Assembly (NCBI RefSeq): GCF_000974985.2
Contig: NZ_LAVA02000140.1
Location: 1 to 43,463 of the forward strand
Direction of reading: 5' to 3'
Length of the DNA: 43,463 nt
From: Streptomyces mangrovisoli
GTDB lineage: Bacteria; Actinomycetota; Actinomycetes; Streptomycetales; Streptomycetaceae
Numbering within the stretch: position 1 is the stretch's first letter; the number at the start of each line of letters is the position of its first letter. Both the position numbers and the translations under genes were made by a program. The notes below the pieces were generated by a model, which was given only the letters and a program-made list of their open reading frames with translations, was not told the DNA's origin and searched no databases. Shown here in pieces: positions 15,133 to 23,510 of the stretch.

Positions 15133-15851
15133 CCGGCGCGCCCACCACCCCGATCCGGGTCCTGGTCTGCGACGACCAGGCGATGGTGCGCGCGGGCTTC
15201 GCCACGATCCTCGGCGCGCAGCCGGGCATCGAGGTCGTCGGCGAGGCCGGGGACGGCCGGGAGGCCGTGGACCTGGCCGCGGCCGCGCGCCCGGACGTCG
15301 TCGTCATGGACGTACGGATGCCGAGGCTGGACGGGATCGAGGCCACCCGGCTGCTCGCCGGGCCTGGTGTCACGGACCCGGTGAAGGTGCTCGTCGTGAC
15401 GACCTTCAACCTCGACGAGTACGTCTACGAGGCGCTGCGGGCCGGTGCCAGCGGCTTTCTGCTCAAGGACGCCGGCCCCGCCGAACTCGTCGGCGCCGTA
15501 AGGACGGTGGCCGCGGGGGAGGCCCTGCTCGCGCCCGCCGTGACACGGCGTCTGGTCGGCAGCTTCGCCTCCCGGGTGAGCCCGCCCGCACCTGCCCCGG
15601 CCGGGCCCGCCCACGCCGACCGGACCGCGCCGGAGGGGGCCGCGCTCGCCGCGCTGTCGCCCCGCGAGACCGAGGTGCTGCGGCTGATCGCCGTCGGCCT
15701 GTCGAACGCGGAGATCGCCGCGGCGATGGTGCTCAGCCCGGAGACCGTGAAGACGTACGTGTCCCGCATCCTGACCAAGCTCGATCTGCGGGACCGGGTG
15801 CAGGCGGTGGTCCTCGCCTACCGCACCGGGCTGGCGGACGGCGGGAGTTGA
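15129..15851 (+). CDS. NarL/LuxR-family response regulator
   Basis: A 240-residue response regulator. The receiver domain opens with IRVLVCDDQAMVRAGF, the phosphoacceptor Asp is in VVVMDVRMPRLDG, with TTFNLDEYVYEAL and the conserved Lys in FLLKDAGPAEL. A linker of Pro/Ala leads to the LuxR HTH (LSPRETEVLRLIAVGLSN, AAAMVLSPETVKTYVSRIL). It starts at GTG 15129, overlapping the kinase stop, and is the kinase's cognate partner. Likely targets cannot be read from the window; the DUF998 gene downstream (171-bp gap) is the nearest candidate. Confidence 0.94.
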   Translation: MTGAPTTPIRVLVCDDQAMVRAGFATILGAQPGIEVVGEAGDGREAVDLAAAARPDVVVMDVRMPRLDGIEATRLLAGPGVTDPVKVLVVTTFNLDEYVYEALRAGASGFLLKDAGPAELVGAVRTVAAGEALLAPAVTRRLVGSFASRVSPPAPAPAGPAHADRTAPEGAALAALSPRETEVLRLIAVGLSNAEIAAAMVLSPETVKTYVSRILTKLDLRDRVQAVVLAYRTGLADGGS

Positions 15852-16022
15852 CGGCGGACAAGGGTCCCGGTCAGGGGGACCCGGACCGCGGGTGTCCCCC
15901 GTGCGAGCTACAGCGCACTGCCCACCCCGGGGGGCGGCGCGGCGGTGCCGTGGGCTCGTAGCGTGCGGATGCACCGCGCGCCCGCCCCAGCGGGCCGCAC
16001 TTCCGAGGAAGGACCCGTCATC

Positions 16023-16733
16023 GTGTCGGACCCCGTCGCCGTGTCAGCCGCACCGCACACCCCGCCCCTCCGCACGGCCCGCATACGGCGCTGGGCGGCC
16101 GTCGTCGTCGCGGCGAACATCGCCTTCGTGGCGTCCTGGCTGCTCGCCGCGTCCTGGCAGGGGGCGCGCTACAGCGTGACCGCCCACACCATCAGCGACA
16201 TGTACGCCGAGCACGCACCCGGCGGCGCCTTCCTCGTCGTCGTGATCACCCTGTGCGGCGCCGCGACCCTGCTGTTCGTCCGCCTGTCGGTCTGGCCGGC
16301 GCTGCGGGCAGCCGGCCGTCCCGCCCTCGTGGGCACGATCCTGCTCGCGACCTCGATCTACGGCCTCGGCGACCTGCTCACCCCGTTCGAGCGCGAGGCG
16401 TGCCGTCAGGCGGACGCCGGGTGCAGCGCTTCCGACCAGCTCGCCAACGCGGGCGGCACGCTCGACAACGTGCTGAGCACGGCCGGGGTGTTCTCGCTGA
16501 TCGCGGCCGGTTTCTTCCTGGCCGCGGCGATGCGGCGACTGCCCGCCTGGCAGGACTGGGCCCGCCCCACCCGGTGGGTGGCGACGGGCCTGTTCGCGCT
16601 GCTCCTCCTCGACGGACTGTCGAACGCCGTCGAGCTGGACGGACTCGCCGAGCGCCTGCTCGCCGCGGCGGGCGCCGCGGCCTTCTGCGCGCTGGCCGTC
16701 GGCATCCGCCGCCGTACGGCCGGCACCCGCTGA
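16023..16733 (+). CDS. DUF998 integral membrane protein
   Basis: A 236-residue protein with about six TM helices (starting at AAVVVAANIAFVASWLLAA) and the DUF998 signature SVTAHTISDMYAEHAPGG near the first loop. Function is unknown. The GTG at 16023 is preferred, with GGAAGGA about 10 bases upstream. It follows the two-component system on the same strand. Confidence 0.82.
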   Translation: MSDPVAVSAAPHTPPLRTARIRRWAAVVVAANIAFVASWLLAASWQGARYSVTAHTISDMYAEHAPGGAFLVVVITLCGAATLLFVRLSVWPALRAAGRPALVGTILLATSIYGLGDLLTPFEREACRQADAGCSASDQLANAGGTLDNVLSTAGVFSLIAAGFFLAAAMRRLPAWQDWARPTRWVATGLFALLLLDGLSNAVELDGLAERLLAAAGAAAFCALAVGIRRRTAGTR

Positions 16734-16764
16734 CCTCGTGGGCCGGCGGCTTCCGCCGGGCGCC

Positions 16765-17337
16765 TCAGCCCGTCTTGCGGCCCCAGCGTGTCCCGACCGT
16801 CGCCCATTCCTCGGCCCACTGCTGCATCCGCCGGTGATCCAGCCGGGCCCGTGCGATCCGGGCCAGGCCGAACACCACGGCGATGGTCGCCGCGGCGGAC
16901 CAGACCCCGCCGAGCGCGGACTGGATCGCCGCGTCGCCGGGAGAGGAGGGCTTGGCCGTGAGGTTCCCGTGTGCGTCCGTCCACACGGTCACATGGGAAC
17001 CGGGCGCGGCGGCCGCGGGCACCTCGACCCGGCCGTTGTGCGCTGTACCGTGCGTGTCGGTCCAGTTCACCGAGGCCCAGACCACCGCTCCGCTCGCCGA
17101 CTGGGCGGACCGCTTGGCCGCGTCCTTGGCGATCACGGCCGAGACGGCGTGACTCTCGGTGCGGGCGCGATCGAAGCTGTGCTCCATCGCGCCCGCCGTG
17201 AGCATCCCCGCGAACACTGCACCGGCCAAGGCGAGCAGGCAGGCCACCGCCACGATCCAGCCCTCGACGACGTCACTGCGCCGCCGCAGTGGATTGCGCC
17301 GCCACCGCCACAGCCAGACTCCCGTACGACGTGCCAT
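16765..17337 (-). CDS. Rv1733c-like two-TM membrane protein
   Basis: A 190-residue protein with the layout of the Rv1733c family: a basic N-terminus (WLWRWRRNPLRRRSDVVEGW), TM1 at ~27-50, an extracytoplasmic domain containing VVWASVNWTDTHGTAHNGRV and GSHVTVWTDAHGNLTAKP, TM2 at ~145-162, and a basic C-terminal tail. The family's function is unknown. The ATG at 17337 has GAGGGGG about 8 bases upstream. It is convergent with the DUF998 gene (31-bp gap) and on the same strand as the porin gene 94 bp upstream. Confidence 0.88.
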   Translation of the reverse strand: MARRTGVWLWRWRRNPLRRRSDVVEGWIVAVACLLALAGAVFAGMLTAGAMEHSFDRARTESHAVSAVIAKDAAKRSAQSASGAVVWASVNWTDTHGTAHNGRVEVPAAAAPGSHVTVWTDAHGNLTAKPSSPGDAAIQSALGGVWSAAATIAVVFGLARIARARLDHRRMQQWAEEWATVGTRWGRKTG

Positions 17338-17431
17338 TTTCGACACCCCCTCGTGAGTACCGACGGCCCTCAGTGACCAGTGTGCGCCTCCCGGCGATCA
17401 ATGGCTTCCGCATGGTGCCGCTGGGATCCGA

Positions 17432-18256
17432 TTACTCCCGGTCGGGGGCCGGGACACGGCCCGGCTCCTGAAGTTCGTCCCCGGGCTTGGGCAGGTAGGG
17501 CGTGATGACCAGCCGGTAGACGGCGGCACCGATCACACCGCCGATGAACGGTCCGACGATGGGCACCCAGAAATACAGATTGCCGTACTGGTCCCGCCAG
17601 GCCGTGCCGTATCCGGTCAGATAACTCGCCAGCCGGGGGCCGAAGTCACGGGCGGGGTTGATCGCGTACCCGGCGTCGGCGCCCCAGGCCATGCCGATCG
17701 CCACCACCAGGAACCCGATGATCAGCGGGGCCAGGTTGGCGCCGGGCGGGGTGTTGAGAAGGTCCGTGATGGCGAAGATCAGCATCAGCAGGATCGCCGT
17801 GCCGATGATCTGGTCGCGCAGAGCTCCCCACTCGCTGATCGGCAGCGCTCCGTTGCCGGGCAGCGTCGAGAAGACTCCCTGGGTCTTGATGGTGTGACCC
17901 GGGTCGGCCTTGGCCAGCACCTCGCTGTAGTTCCAGCGGACCAGCAGCGCCGCGACGAACGCGCCGATCGTCTGGGCCACGCAGTAAGGGGCGACCTTCT
18001 TCCAGGAGAAACCCTTGAACGTGGCCAGGGCGACGGTGACCGCCGGGTTGAGATGAGCGCCGCTGGTGCGTGCGGCTACATACACACCGAGGGTCACACC
18101 GAAGCCCCAGGCCCAGGTGATGCTGTCGTGATCTCCGATCCCCGCGGCGACGACCTGGGCCACCACGCCGACGCCGAAGAGGATCAGAACCATGGTGCCC
18201 AGGAACTCCGCGAGGAGCTCGCCGATCAGTTGCCGTCTGGGCGTCCCGCCTGCCAT
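17432..18256 (-). CDS. glpF: MIP-family aquaglyceroporin
   Basis: A 274-residue channel with six TM helices and both half-helix motifs: HLNPAVT (N70) and INPARDFGPR (N200). The Asp directly after NPAR and the overall length indicate the glycerol-conducting GlpF branch rather than a water-only aquaporin. It should let glycerol and similar small neutral solutes cross the membrane. No glpK or glpD is next to it; its neighbours are an Rv1733c-like protein and an esterase, so it is a second copy or an orphan porin. An esterase upstream on the same strand could in principle release a polyol substrate, but the 99-bp gap gives no strong sign of an operon. Confidence 0.92.
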   Translation of the reverse strand: MAGGTPRRQLIGELLAEFLGTMVLILFGVGVVAQVVAAGIGDHDSITWAWGFGVTLGVYVAARTSGAHLNPAVTVALATFKGFSWKKVAPYCVAQTIGAFVAALLVRWNYSEVLAKADPGHTIKTQGVFSTLPGNGALPISEWGALRDQIIGTAILLMLIFAITDLLNTPPGANLAPLIIGFLVVAIGMAWGADAGYAINPARDFGPRLASYLTGYGTAWRDQYGNLYFWVPIVGPFIGGVIGAAVYRLVITPYLPKPGDELQEPGRVPAPDRE

Positions 18257-18355
18257 GTGGCACCGCCTTCCACTTGTTAGAGGATGGGCGCATTGGCTAC
18301 GAGTCTGCTGATTTGATGCTGGACGTCCAGAGGTGCGGCGTCAACTGGAGCGAAC

Positions 18356-19324
18356 TCAGCCGGCGTGGAGCGCGTCGCGCAGCACCGCCACGGCCTGAGC
18401 GATCGCGCCGCCGGCCGCGTGGGTCACGCGCAGGGCGTCGAGCATGACGAAGTCGTGGATCACGCCCTGGTAGCGCACGGCCACGACGGGTACGCCCGCC
18501 TCGCGCAGCCTGGCCGCGTACGCCTCGCCCTCGTCGCGCAGGACATCGGCCTCGGCGGTGACGACCAGCGCCGGGGGCAGTCCGGTGAGCTGCTCGGTGG
18601 TGGCGCGCAGCGGGGAGGCGGTGATCTCGGCGCGGGCCGCGGGGTCGGTCGTGTACTGGTCCCAGAACCACTGCATCGCGTCGCGGCGCAGGAAGTAGCC
18701 GGTGGCGAACTCGTGGTAGGAGCCGGTGTCGAAGCTCGCGTCGGTCACCGGGTAGAACAGCACCTGCTGCACCAGCGGCACGTCGCCGCGTTCCTTGGCC
18801 ATGAGGGTGAGCGCGGCGCTCATGTTGCCGCCGACGGAGTCGCCGGCCACCGCCAGCCGGCCGCCGTCCAGGCCGTGCGCGTCGCCCTCGGTGACGATCC
18901 ACCGGGCCACGGCGTAGTTCTGCTCGATGGCGACGGGGTAGCGGGCCTCGGGGGAGAGGTCGTACTCGGGGAAGACGACCGCGGCGCCCGCGCCGACGGC
19001 GAGTTCGCGCACCAGGCGGTCGTGGGTGTGGGCGTTGCCGAACACCCAGCCCGCGCCGTGGATGTAGAGGATCACCGGGAGGCTCCCGGTGGTGCCGGCG
19101 GGCTTGACGACGCGGACGCGGACGCTGCCGGTGGGGCCGCCGGCGACGGTGATCCACTCCTCGTCGACGGCGGGCTTCTCGATCTCGCCGGACTGCACCT
19201 CGTCGACGGTCTTGCGGCCCTCGACCGGGCCGAGGTCGAAGAGGTAGGGCGGATGCGCGGTGGCGTCGGCGAACGCCTGGGCGGCGGGTTCGAGGACGGG
19301 GCGCCGGGTGGTGTCGTCGGTCAT
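18356..19324 (-). CDS. alpha/beta hydrolase, HSL-type esterase
   Basis: A 322-residue hormone-sensitive-lipase-family hydrolase. The oxyanion motif is HGAGWVFG (HGGGW in most), the nucleophile elbow GDSVGGN, then VVTAEADVLRDEGEAYA with the acid and VIHDFVML with the catalytic His. It hydrolyses short acyl esters in the cytoplasm; no signal peptide is seen. The ATG at 19324 has GGAGA upstream. It is divergent from an OhrR-type MarR regulator across 195 bp containing a palindrome, so it is the likely target of that regulator. OhrR partners are usually ohr peroxidase genes, so an esterase partner points to sensing of a different ester or xenobiotic. Confidence 0.9.
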   Translation of the reverse strand: MTDDTTRRPVLEPAAQAFADATAHPPYLFDLGPVEGRKTVDEVQSGEIEKPAVDEEWITVAGGPTGSVRVRVVKPAGTTGSLPVILYIHGAGWVFGNAHTHDRLVRELAVGAGAAVVFPEYDLSPEARYPVAIEQNYAVARWIVTEGDAHGLDGGRLAVAGDSVGGNMSAALTLMAKERGDVPLVQQVLFYPVTDASFDTGSYHEFATGYFLRRDAMQWFWDQYTTDPAARAEITASPLRATTEQLTGLPPALVVTAEADVLRDEGEAYAARLREAGVPVVAVRYQGVIHDFVMLDALRVTHAAGGAIAQAVAVLRDALHAG

Positions 19325-19416
19325 GACGGTTCTCCTCGCGTCGGGCGCCGCGCGGGGCAGGCGGGGTGGGGCCTGCGCCGGAGGCGGCGGCACGGACGTA
19401 ACAGTAGCGCTCGATT

Positions 19417-19432
19417 AAGTCGTGCACAACTT
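19417..19432. promoter_or_regulatory. candidate MarR operator palindrome
   Basis: AAGTCGTGCACAACTT is a 16-base near-palindrome (14 of 16 bases symmetric) centred on TGCA in the intergenic region between the esterase and the MarR-family gene, in locally AT-rich sequence. Size and placement suit a MarR dimer controlling both promoters. Confidence 0.55.
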
Positions 19433-19519
19433 ATTCGTGTTCGATGGAGTCGGAGAGACTCGAAACGGTAGGCTGGCCCCGTTGCCCGGTGAGCCGCGCC
19501 GGGGCAACGGGAGGATGAC

Positions 19520-19978
19520 ATGACCGCGAACGACTCCGAGCCGACCGCCGGACGCTCCCTGCTCCTTCAGGACCAGCTCTGCTTCGCCCTCTACGCCGCC
19601 TCCCGCGCGGTCACCGCCCGCTACCGGCCGCTCCTGGACGCGCTCGGGCTGACCTATCCGCAGTACCTGGTGATGCTGGTGCTCTGGGAGCGGGACGCCG
19701 TCTCCGTGCGCGAGGTGGGCGCCGCCCTCCAGCTGGAGTCCAGCACCCTCTCTCCGCTGCTCAAGCGCCTGGAGGCGAGCGGCCTGCTCAGCCGTGAGCG
19801 CCGCGCGGACGACGAGCGCTCCGTCGCCATCCGCCTCACCGAGGCCGGCGCCGCCCTCCGGGAACGGGCCCGCGCGGTCCCCTGCGCGATCGGCGACGCC
19901 ATGGGACTGACGGCCGAACAGGACACCGCGGCGAAGGAGTTGCTGCGACTCGTCACCGCCAACGTGTCCACGGGCTGA
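19520..19978 (+). CDS. MarR-family regulator, OhrR type
   Basis: A 152-residue winged-helix dimer. The N-terminus LLLQDQLCFALYAASRAVTA contains C21 at the position of the peroxide-sensing cysteine of OhrR, followed by LGLTYPQYLVMLVLWE. The wing/HTH is VREVGAALQLESSTLSPLLK and RRADDERSVAIRLTEAG. OhrR proteins repress their target until organic hydroperoxides oxidise the cysteine. The ATG at 19520 has GGGAGG upstream. It is divergent from the esterase gene, and a candidate operator lies between them. There is no ohr gene next to it. Confidence 0.9.
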   Translation: MTANDSEPTAGRSLLLQDQLCFALYAASRAVTARYRPLLDALGLTYPQYLVMLVLWERDAVSVREVGAALQLESSTLSPLLKRLEASGLLSRERRADDERSVAIRLTEAGAALRERARAVPCAIGDAMGLTAEQDTAAKELLRLVTANVSTG

Positions 19979-19998
19979 CACTGCTGTTCAATGCGGCC

Positions 19999-20361
19999 AT
20001 GATCTACCACGTCGTGCCCCTCGCCGAATGGGCCGCCGCCCCCGACCGCCCGTACGCCCCCGCCTCCCTCGAGGAGGAGGGCTTCGTGCACTGCTCGCCC
20101 GACACCGAGGTGACGCTCGCCGTCGTCAACGCGTTCTACCGGGACGCGCCCCGGCCGCTGCTCGCGCTGCTCCTGGACGAGGAGCGGCTCACCGCTCAGT
20201 GCGTCTGGGAGGAGGCCGCGCCCGTGCCGCCGCCCGGGGTCGCGGCGGGCGCCCTGTTCCCCCATGTCCTCGGTCCCGTCAACCGTGACGCGGTCGTCCG
20301 CATCCAGGAGGTCCAGTGGGGCGCGGACGGACGCGCCGTCGCCCTGCGGGACGCCGGGTGA
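19999..20361 (+). CDS. DUF952 protein
   Basis: A 120-residue protein matching DUF952: MIYHVVPLAEW, then SLEEEGFVHCSP, LLALLLDEERL and PHVLGPVNRDAVV. This small cytoplasmic fold is related to ADP-ribosyltransferase-like/DUF952 proteins, but no reaction is established. The start is 20 bp after the MarR gene stop on the same strand, so the two are probably co-transcribed. Confidence 0.88.
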   Translation: MIYHVVPLAEWAAAPDRPYAPASLEEEGFVHCSPDTEVTLAVVNAFYRDAPRPLLALLLDEERLTAQCVWEEAAPVPPPGVAAGALFPHVLGPVNRDAVVRIQEVQWGADGRAVALRDAG

Positions 20362-20697
20362 CGGCGTGGGGGCGGACGAACAGGCCGACAGGCACCGTCG
20401 TATGATCGCCAGGTCGGCCAACTTGCCTTTCCTCGCTGGAGTTTCGTCCAGCGGGCCGGTCGGTGCGCCCCGGTGAATCCCGCACTGTGTGCTCAACTGG
20501 TGCAGGATTGACGGGGGTTGTGAAAGGTGACAAGAATTCCGCTTGCTACGCCGTGCCTGCGGCGGCCGTGTGCGTCACATCGGCCGAGGCGCGCGAAGCT
20601 GCGCGCGTGACCTCGCCGCACACGTCCCCCTGGCGTCTGCCCCGTGACGGTCGCACGCGCTCTGCCACCTCCCACACCACCTTGACAGAGGCACATC
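20362..20697. other. 336-bp intergenic leader before the surface protein
   Basis: No coding sequence is supported here. TTGAC-type hexamers occur at about 20508 and at about 20682, but I find no convincing -10 partner. I looked for cobalamin and ydaO-type riboswitch motifs and saw none. The long leader suggests that the promoter of the surface-protein gene lies here. Confidence 0.4.
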
Positions 20698-21612
20698 TTG
20701 TCGCGTTCGCAACAGACCAGAACCCTCTCCGCGCTCGCCGTGACCGCTCTGGCCGGCGCCGCCATACCCCTGCTCGGGGCGGCCCAGGCAAGCGCCGAGA
20801 CGTCCGGCGGCTGCCAGTCCGCCACCGTCCAGTACCGCTTGGTCGACTCCGACGGAAAGGTCGTCGGCCAGGACTGGACCTCGCAGGGCGGCTTCCACGC
20901 CTGGGACACCGTGCCCGGCACCGTCGAGGTCCGGCTGGCCCCCGGCCAGACCGTCGCCGACGGCTGCACCTACCCCGTCTCCCTCGCCGAGTACACCACC
21001 GAGGGCCCCAACTGGAACACCTCCGGCCACCAGACCCTGGTCGACAAGGCCACCGTCCGGCTCACCTCCGCGGACGTCGCCGGCAACGACGACTCCGGGC
21101 ACACCTGGCAGAAGCTGTCCGTCAAGTCCCCCGACTGCTACGGCCAGATCGACCTCTACGGTGACGACGTCACCTACGACGGCAAGACGGGCGACGGCCA
21201 CGGCCCGGCGCCCTCCCAGCCCGACAACGTCCTGACCCCCTACCACCTCATCGCGGCCTGGAACGGCGGCGACAAGGCGTGCACGACCGGCGCCTCCGAC
21301 TCCCCGAGCCCCAGCGCGTCGGAGTCGACCCCCGGCGGCGCGTCGGCGACGCCCACCACCGAGGCCCCGTCCACCCCGGCGACGGCCTCCAAGACGCCCA
21401 CGCCGGTCTCGACGCCGACGACCACCTCCAAGGTGCCGCCGCTCGACTCGACGCCGTCGGCCAGCCCGTCGCCCTCCGCGAACGGTGGCAGCAAGCCGCT
21501 CGCCGAGACCGGCGCCGGCGCCCCGCTCGGCCTGATCGGGGGCGTCGCGGGAGCCGTCGTCGTCGCCGGTGCGGGCGCCGTGTGGATGTCCACCCGCAAG
21601 CGCCGCGCCTGA
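20698..21612 (+). CDS. LAETG-anchored cell-wall surface protein
   Basis: A 304-residue secreted protein. Signal peptide 1-33 (SRSQQTRTL, hydrophobic core, AQASA|ET), then a compact domain to about residue 195 with three cysteines (GGCQSATVQYRLVDSDG, WTSQGGFHAWDTVPG, SPDCYGQIDLYGDD). A Ser/Pro/Thr stalk follows, then the sorting signal LAETG at ~268-272, a hydrophobic helix and RKRRA. LAXTG is the motif used by actinobacterial class E sortases. The cargo domain, which resembles other Streptomyces wall proteins of unknown role, is probably displayed on hyphae. The start is TTG at 20698 with AGAGG 7 bases upstream; no ATG or GTG fits the signal peptide. No sortase gene is in the window. Confidence 0.88.
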   Translation: MSRSQQTRTLSALAVTALAGAAIPLLGAAQASAETSGGCQSATVQYRLVDSDGKVVGQDWTSQGGFHAWDTVPGTVEVRLAPGQTVADGCTYPVSLAEYTTEGPNWNTSGHQTLVDKATVRLTSADVAGNDDSGHTWQKLSVKSPDCYGQIDLYGDDVTYDGKTGDGHGPAPSQPDNVLTPYHLIAAWNGGDKACTTGASDSPSPSASESTPGGASATPTTEAPSTPATASKTPTPVSTPTTTSKVPPLDSTPSASPSPSANGGSKPLAETGAGAPLGLIGGVAGAVVVAGAGAVWMSTRKRRA

Positions 21613-21618
21613 CCGAAC

Positions 21619-21659
21619 TCCCGGGTCCGCGCCGCCGAAGCGGCGGCGCGGACCCGGGA
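21619..21659. terminator. 19-bp stem, bidirectional terminator
   Basis: Arms 21619-21637 and 21641-21659 are exact reverse complements with an AAG loop, placed between the convergent surface-protein and methyltransferase genes. Confidence 0.85.
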
Positions 21660-21678
21660 TGCCGTCCGGCGCGGTCCG

Positions 21679-23367
21679 CTATCGCGCCGCGCGGCGTGCG
21701 TGCAGCACGTTCCCGTCCAACGGCAGCGGCGTACGGCCCATGAGCACGAGCCCCGCGGAGCCGAGCAGGCGCGCGAAGTGCTCGTAACGCCGTTCCCGGC
21801 CACCGACGTTGCACATCATGTGCAGATCCCACGCGGTGGCCAGCGAGGCCGAGCCGTCGCTCGGCAGCACCCGCTCCACGATCAGCAGGTCGGCGTGGCC
21901 GGGCATCGCCCGCGCGACGTGGCGCAGGATCTCCCGGCAGCGGTCGTCGTCCCAGTCGTGCAGCACACGGGAGAGGACGTAGACGTCCCCGCCTGGCGGT
22001 ACGTCCGCGAAGTCGCCCGCCACCGTGGCGCATCGGTCACCCACGCCCGCCGCGTCGAGCGACCTGCGCGCGGACTCGACGACGTGCGGGCGCTCCAACA
22101 GCACCCCGCGCAGACCCGGATGGGCGGCGAGGACACGGCCGAGCAGTTCCCCGTTGCCGCCCGCGACGTCGACGACCGTGCGCGGACCGGGCCCCTCGGC
22201 CGCGGCCACCAGAGCCGGGTGCGCGGGCAGCGGTTCGAACATGGGGGAACTCGCCGCCATGGACTCGTCGAAGAGCGCGGCCAGTTCGGGGTGGCGGGCG
22301 AAGTGGTCGAAGTGGTTCTCGCCGAAGCGGTGCTCGAAGGCGACCTGCCCGGTGCGCACGGTGTGCCCGAGCCCGGCGAAGGACTCGTAGAACGGCCCGC
22401 CGTACAGCAGCGCCAGGGGCCGCATCGACCCCGGCGCGTCAGCCCGCAGCAGCGCCCCGGTCCCCGTGAGACGGAAACCGTCGTGCTCCTCCACCACCAT
22501 GCCCAGCATCGCGAGATGGCGCAGCAGCGTGGCGAGGTGGTCCGGGACGGCGCCCACCTCCCGCGCCAGCGCCGCGACTCCGGTCGCGGTGTCCTCCGAC
22601 AGGGCGTCGGGCAGGCGCAGTTGCGCGCAGGCGGCCAGAGCCTGCGTGGTCCAGGCTCCGGTCAGCAGCCGAAGGAGGGCTTCCGCGGGCATGCGCGCCC
22701 GGTGCTCGTCGAGATGGGCGGCCAGCACGTCCTGGTGGTCGCCGGGAACGTACAACTCCACCCGCCCGTAACCGGACTTGGAGTCGGCGGGCGCCGTGAA
22801 GTAGAAGACGGTGCCGTCCTCGTGCGGGTTGTAGCCGCCGCCGTCCGGCAGCGCGCCGTGCGCGGCGAACAGTGCGCACAGCCCGCGCAGCGTCAGCGGG
22901 TCGGGCCGGTCGACCTCGAACGCGAGATGCGACTCGTGCTGCCGGGCGCGTTCCCGCTCGGCGACCGGGGCGAGCGGCGAGCCGGGTGGCACGGCCAGCG
23001 CGAACACCTCGACCGTGCGCGGCGATCCGTCCGGGCCGACCACCGCGGGGCGCAGGATCCCCACGTCGAGTTCCGAGGCCGCGCGCCCGTGCCGCGCGGC
23101 CAGCCGGTCCCGGACGACGACACTCGGCCGTACCGGAGTGTCGGCAGACAGCCCGCAGTCGGCGAGCGCGGCGCGCAGCGCCCCCTGATCGGGCGGGCAG
23201 AGAAGCACCGCGGCGTGCGCGAAGCGGCAGCGGTCGGTGAGCATCCGCAGCTCCGGGCCGTCGAGGCCCGGCAGCAGGAGGGAGAGCAGGGTGGCACTGT
23301 CCTGCTCGCGGACGAAGTCGACCGTCGCGCGCAGACGCGCGGTGTCGCCTGCCATCGTGGTCATCAT
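21679..23367 (-). CDS. two-domain O-methyltransferase-like protein
   Basis: About 562 residues. The C-terminal ~340 are a class I SAM methyltransferase of the plant-COMT/bacterial DmpM type: a winged-helix dimerisation region (ALSEDTATGVAALAREVG), SAM loop VVDVAGGNGELLGRV, and VLSRVLHDWDDDRCREIL followed by LIVERVLPSDG. These enzymes methylate phenols or hydroxyls of aromatic metabolites. The N-terminal ~210 residues are not normally present. They include ESHLAFEVDRPDPLTLRGL, GYNPHEDGTVFYF and GRVELYVPG, loosely like a VOC/glyoxalase fold; this is a guess. The start is one of the clustered ATGs at 23367, 23364 or 23355. It follows a PobA-like hydroxylase on the same strand (143-bp gap), and together they look like a hydroxylate-then-methylate pair. 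Confidence 0.85.
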   Translation of the reverse strand: MMTTMAGDTARLRATVDFVREQDSATLLSLLLPGLDGPELRMLTDRCRFAHAAVLLCPPDQGALRAALADCGLSADTPVRPSVVVRDRLAARHGRAASELDVGILRPAVVGPDGSPRTVEVFALAVPPGSPLAPVAERERARQHESHLAFEVDRPDPLTLRGLCALFAAHGALPDGGGYNPHEDGTVFYFTAPADSKSGYGRVELYVPGDHQDVLAAHLDEHRARMPAEALLRLLTGAWTTQALAACAQLRLPDALSEDTATGVAALAREVGAVPDHLATLLRHLAMLGMVVEEHDGFRLTGTGALLRADAPGSMRPLALLYGGPFYESFAGLGHTVRTGQVAFEHRFGENHFDHFARHPELAALFDESMAASSPMFEPLPAHPALVAAAEGPGPRTVVDVAGGNGELLGRVLAAHPGLRGVLLERPHVVESARRSLDAAGVGDRCATVAGDFADVPPGGDVYVLSRVLHDWDDDRCREILRHVARAMPGHADLLIVERVLPSDGSASLATAWDLHMMCNVGGRERRYEHFARLLGSAGLVLMGRTPLPLDGNVLHARRAAR

Positions 23368-23510
23368 CGAGGGGGGATCCTCATTTCGGTACGGGGAGGG
23401 GACGAGCGCGGCCGTGCGCGCGCACCGGCGGAAGGCACGGTGGCGTGCCGCCGGCCGGAGGGAGGGCACGACTCGGTGCCCGAGTACGTCCGCAGGCGTG
23501 CTGTTCGCGG

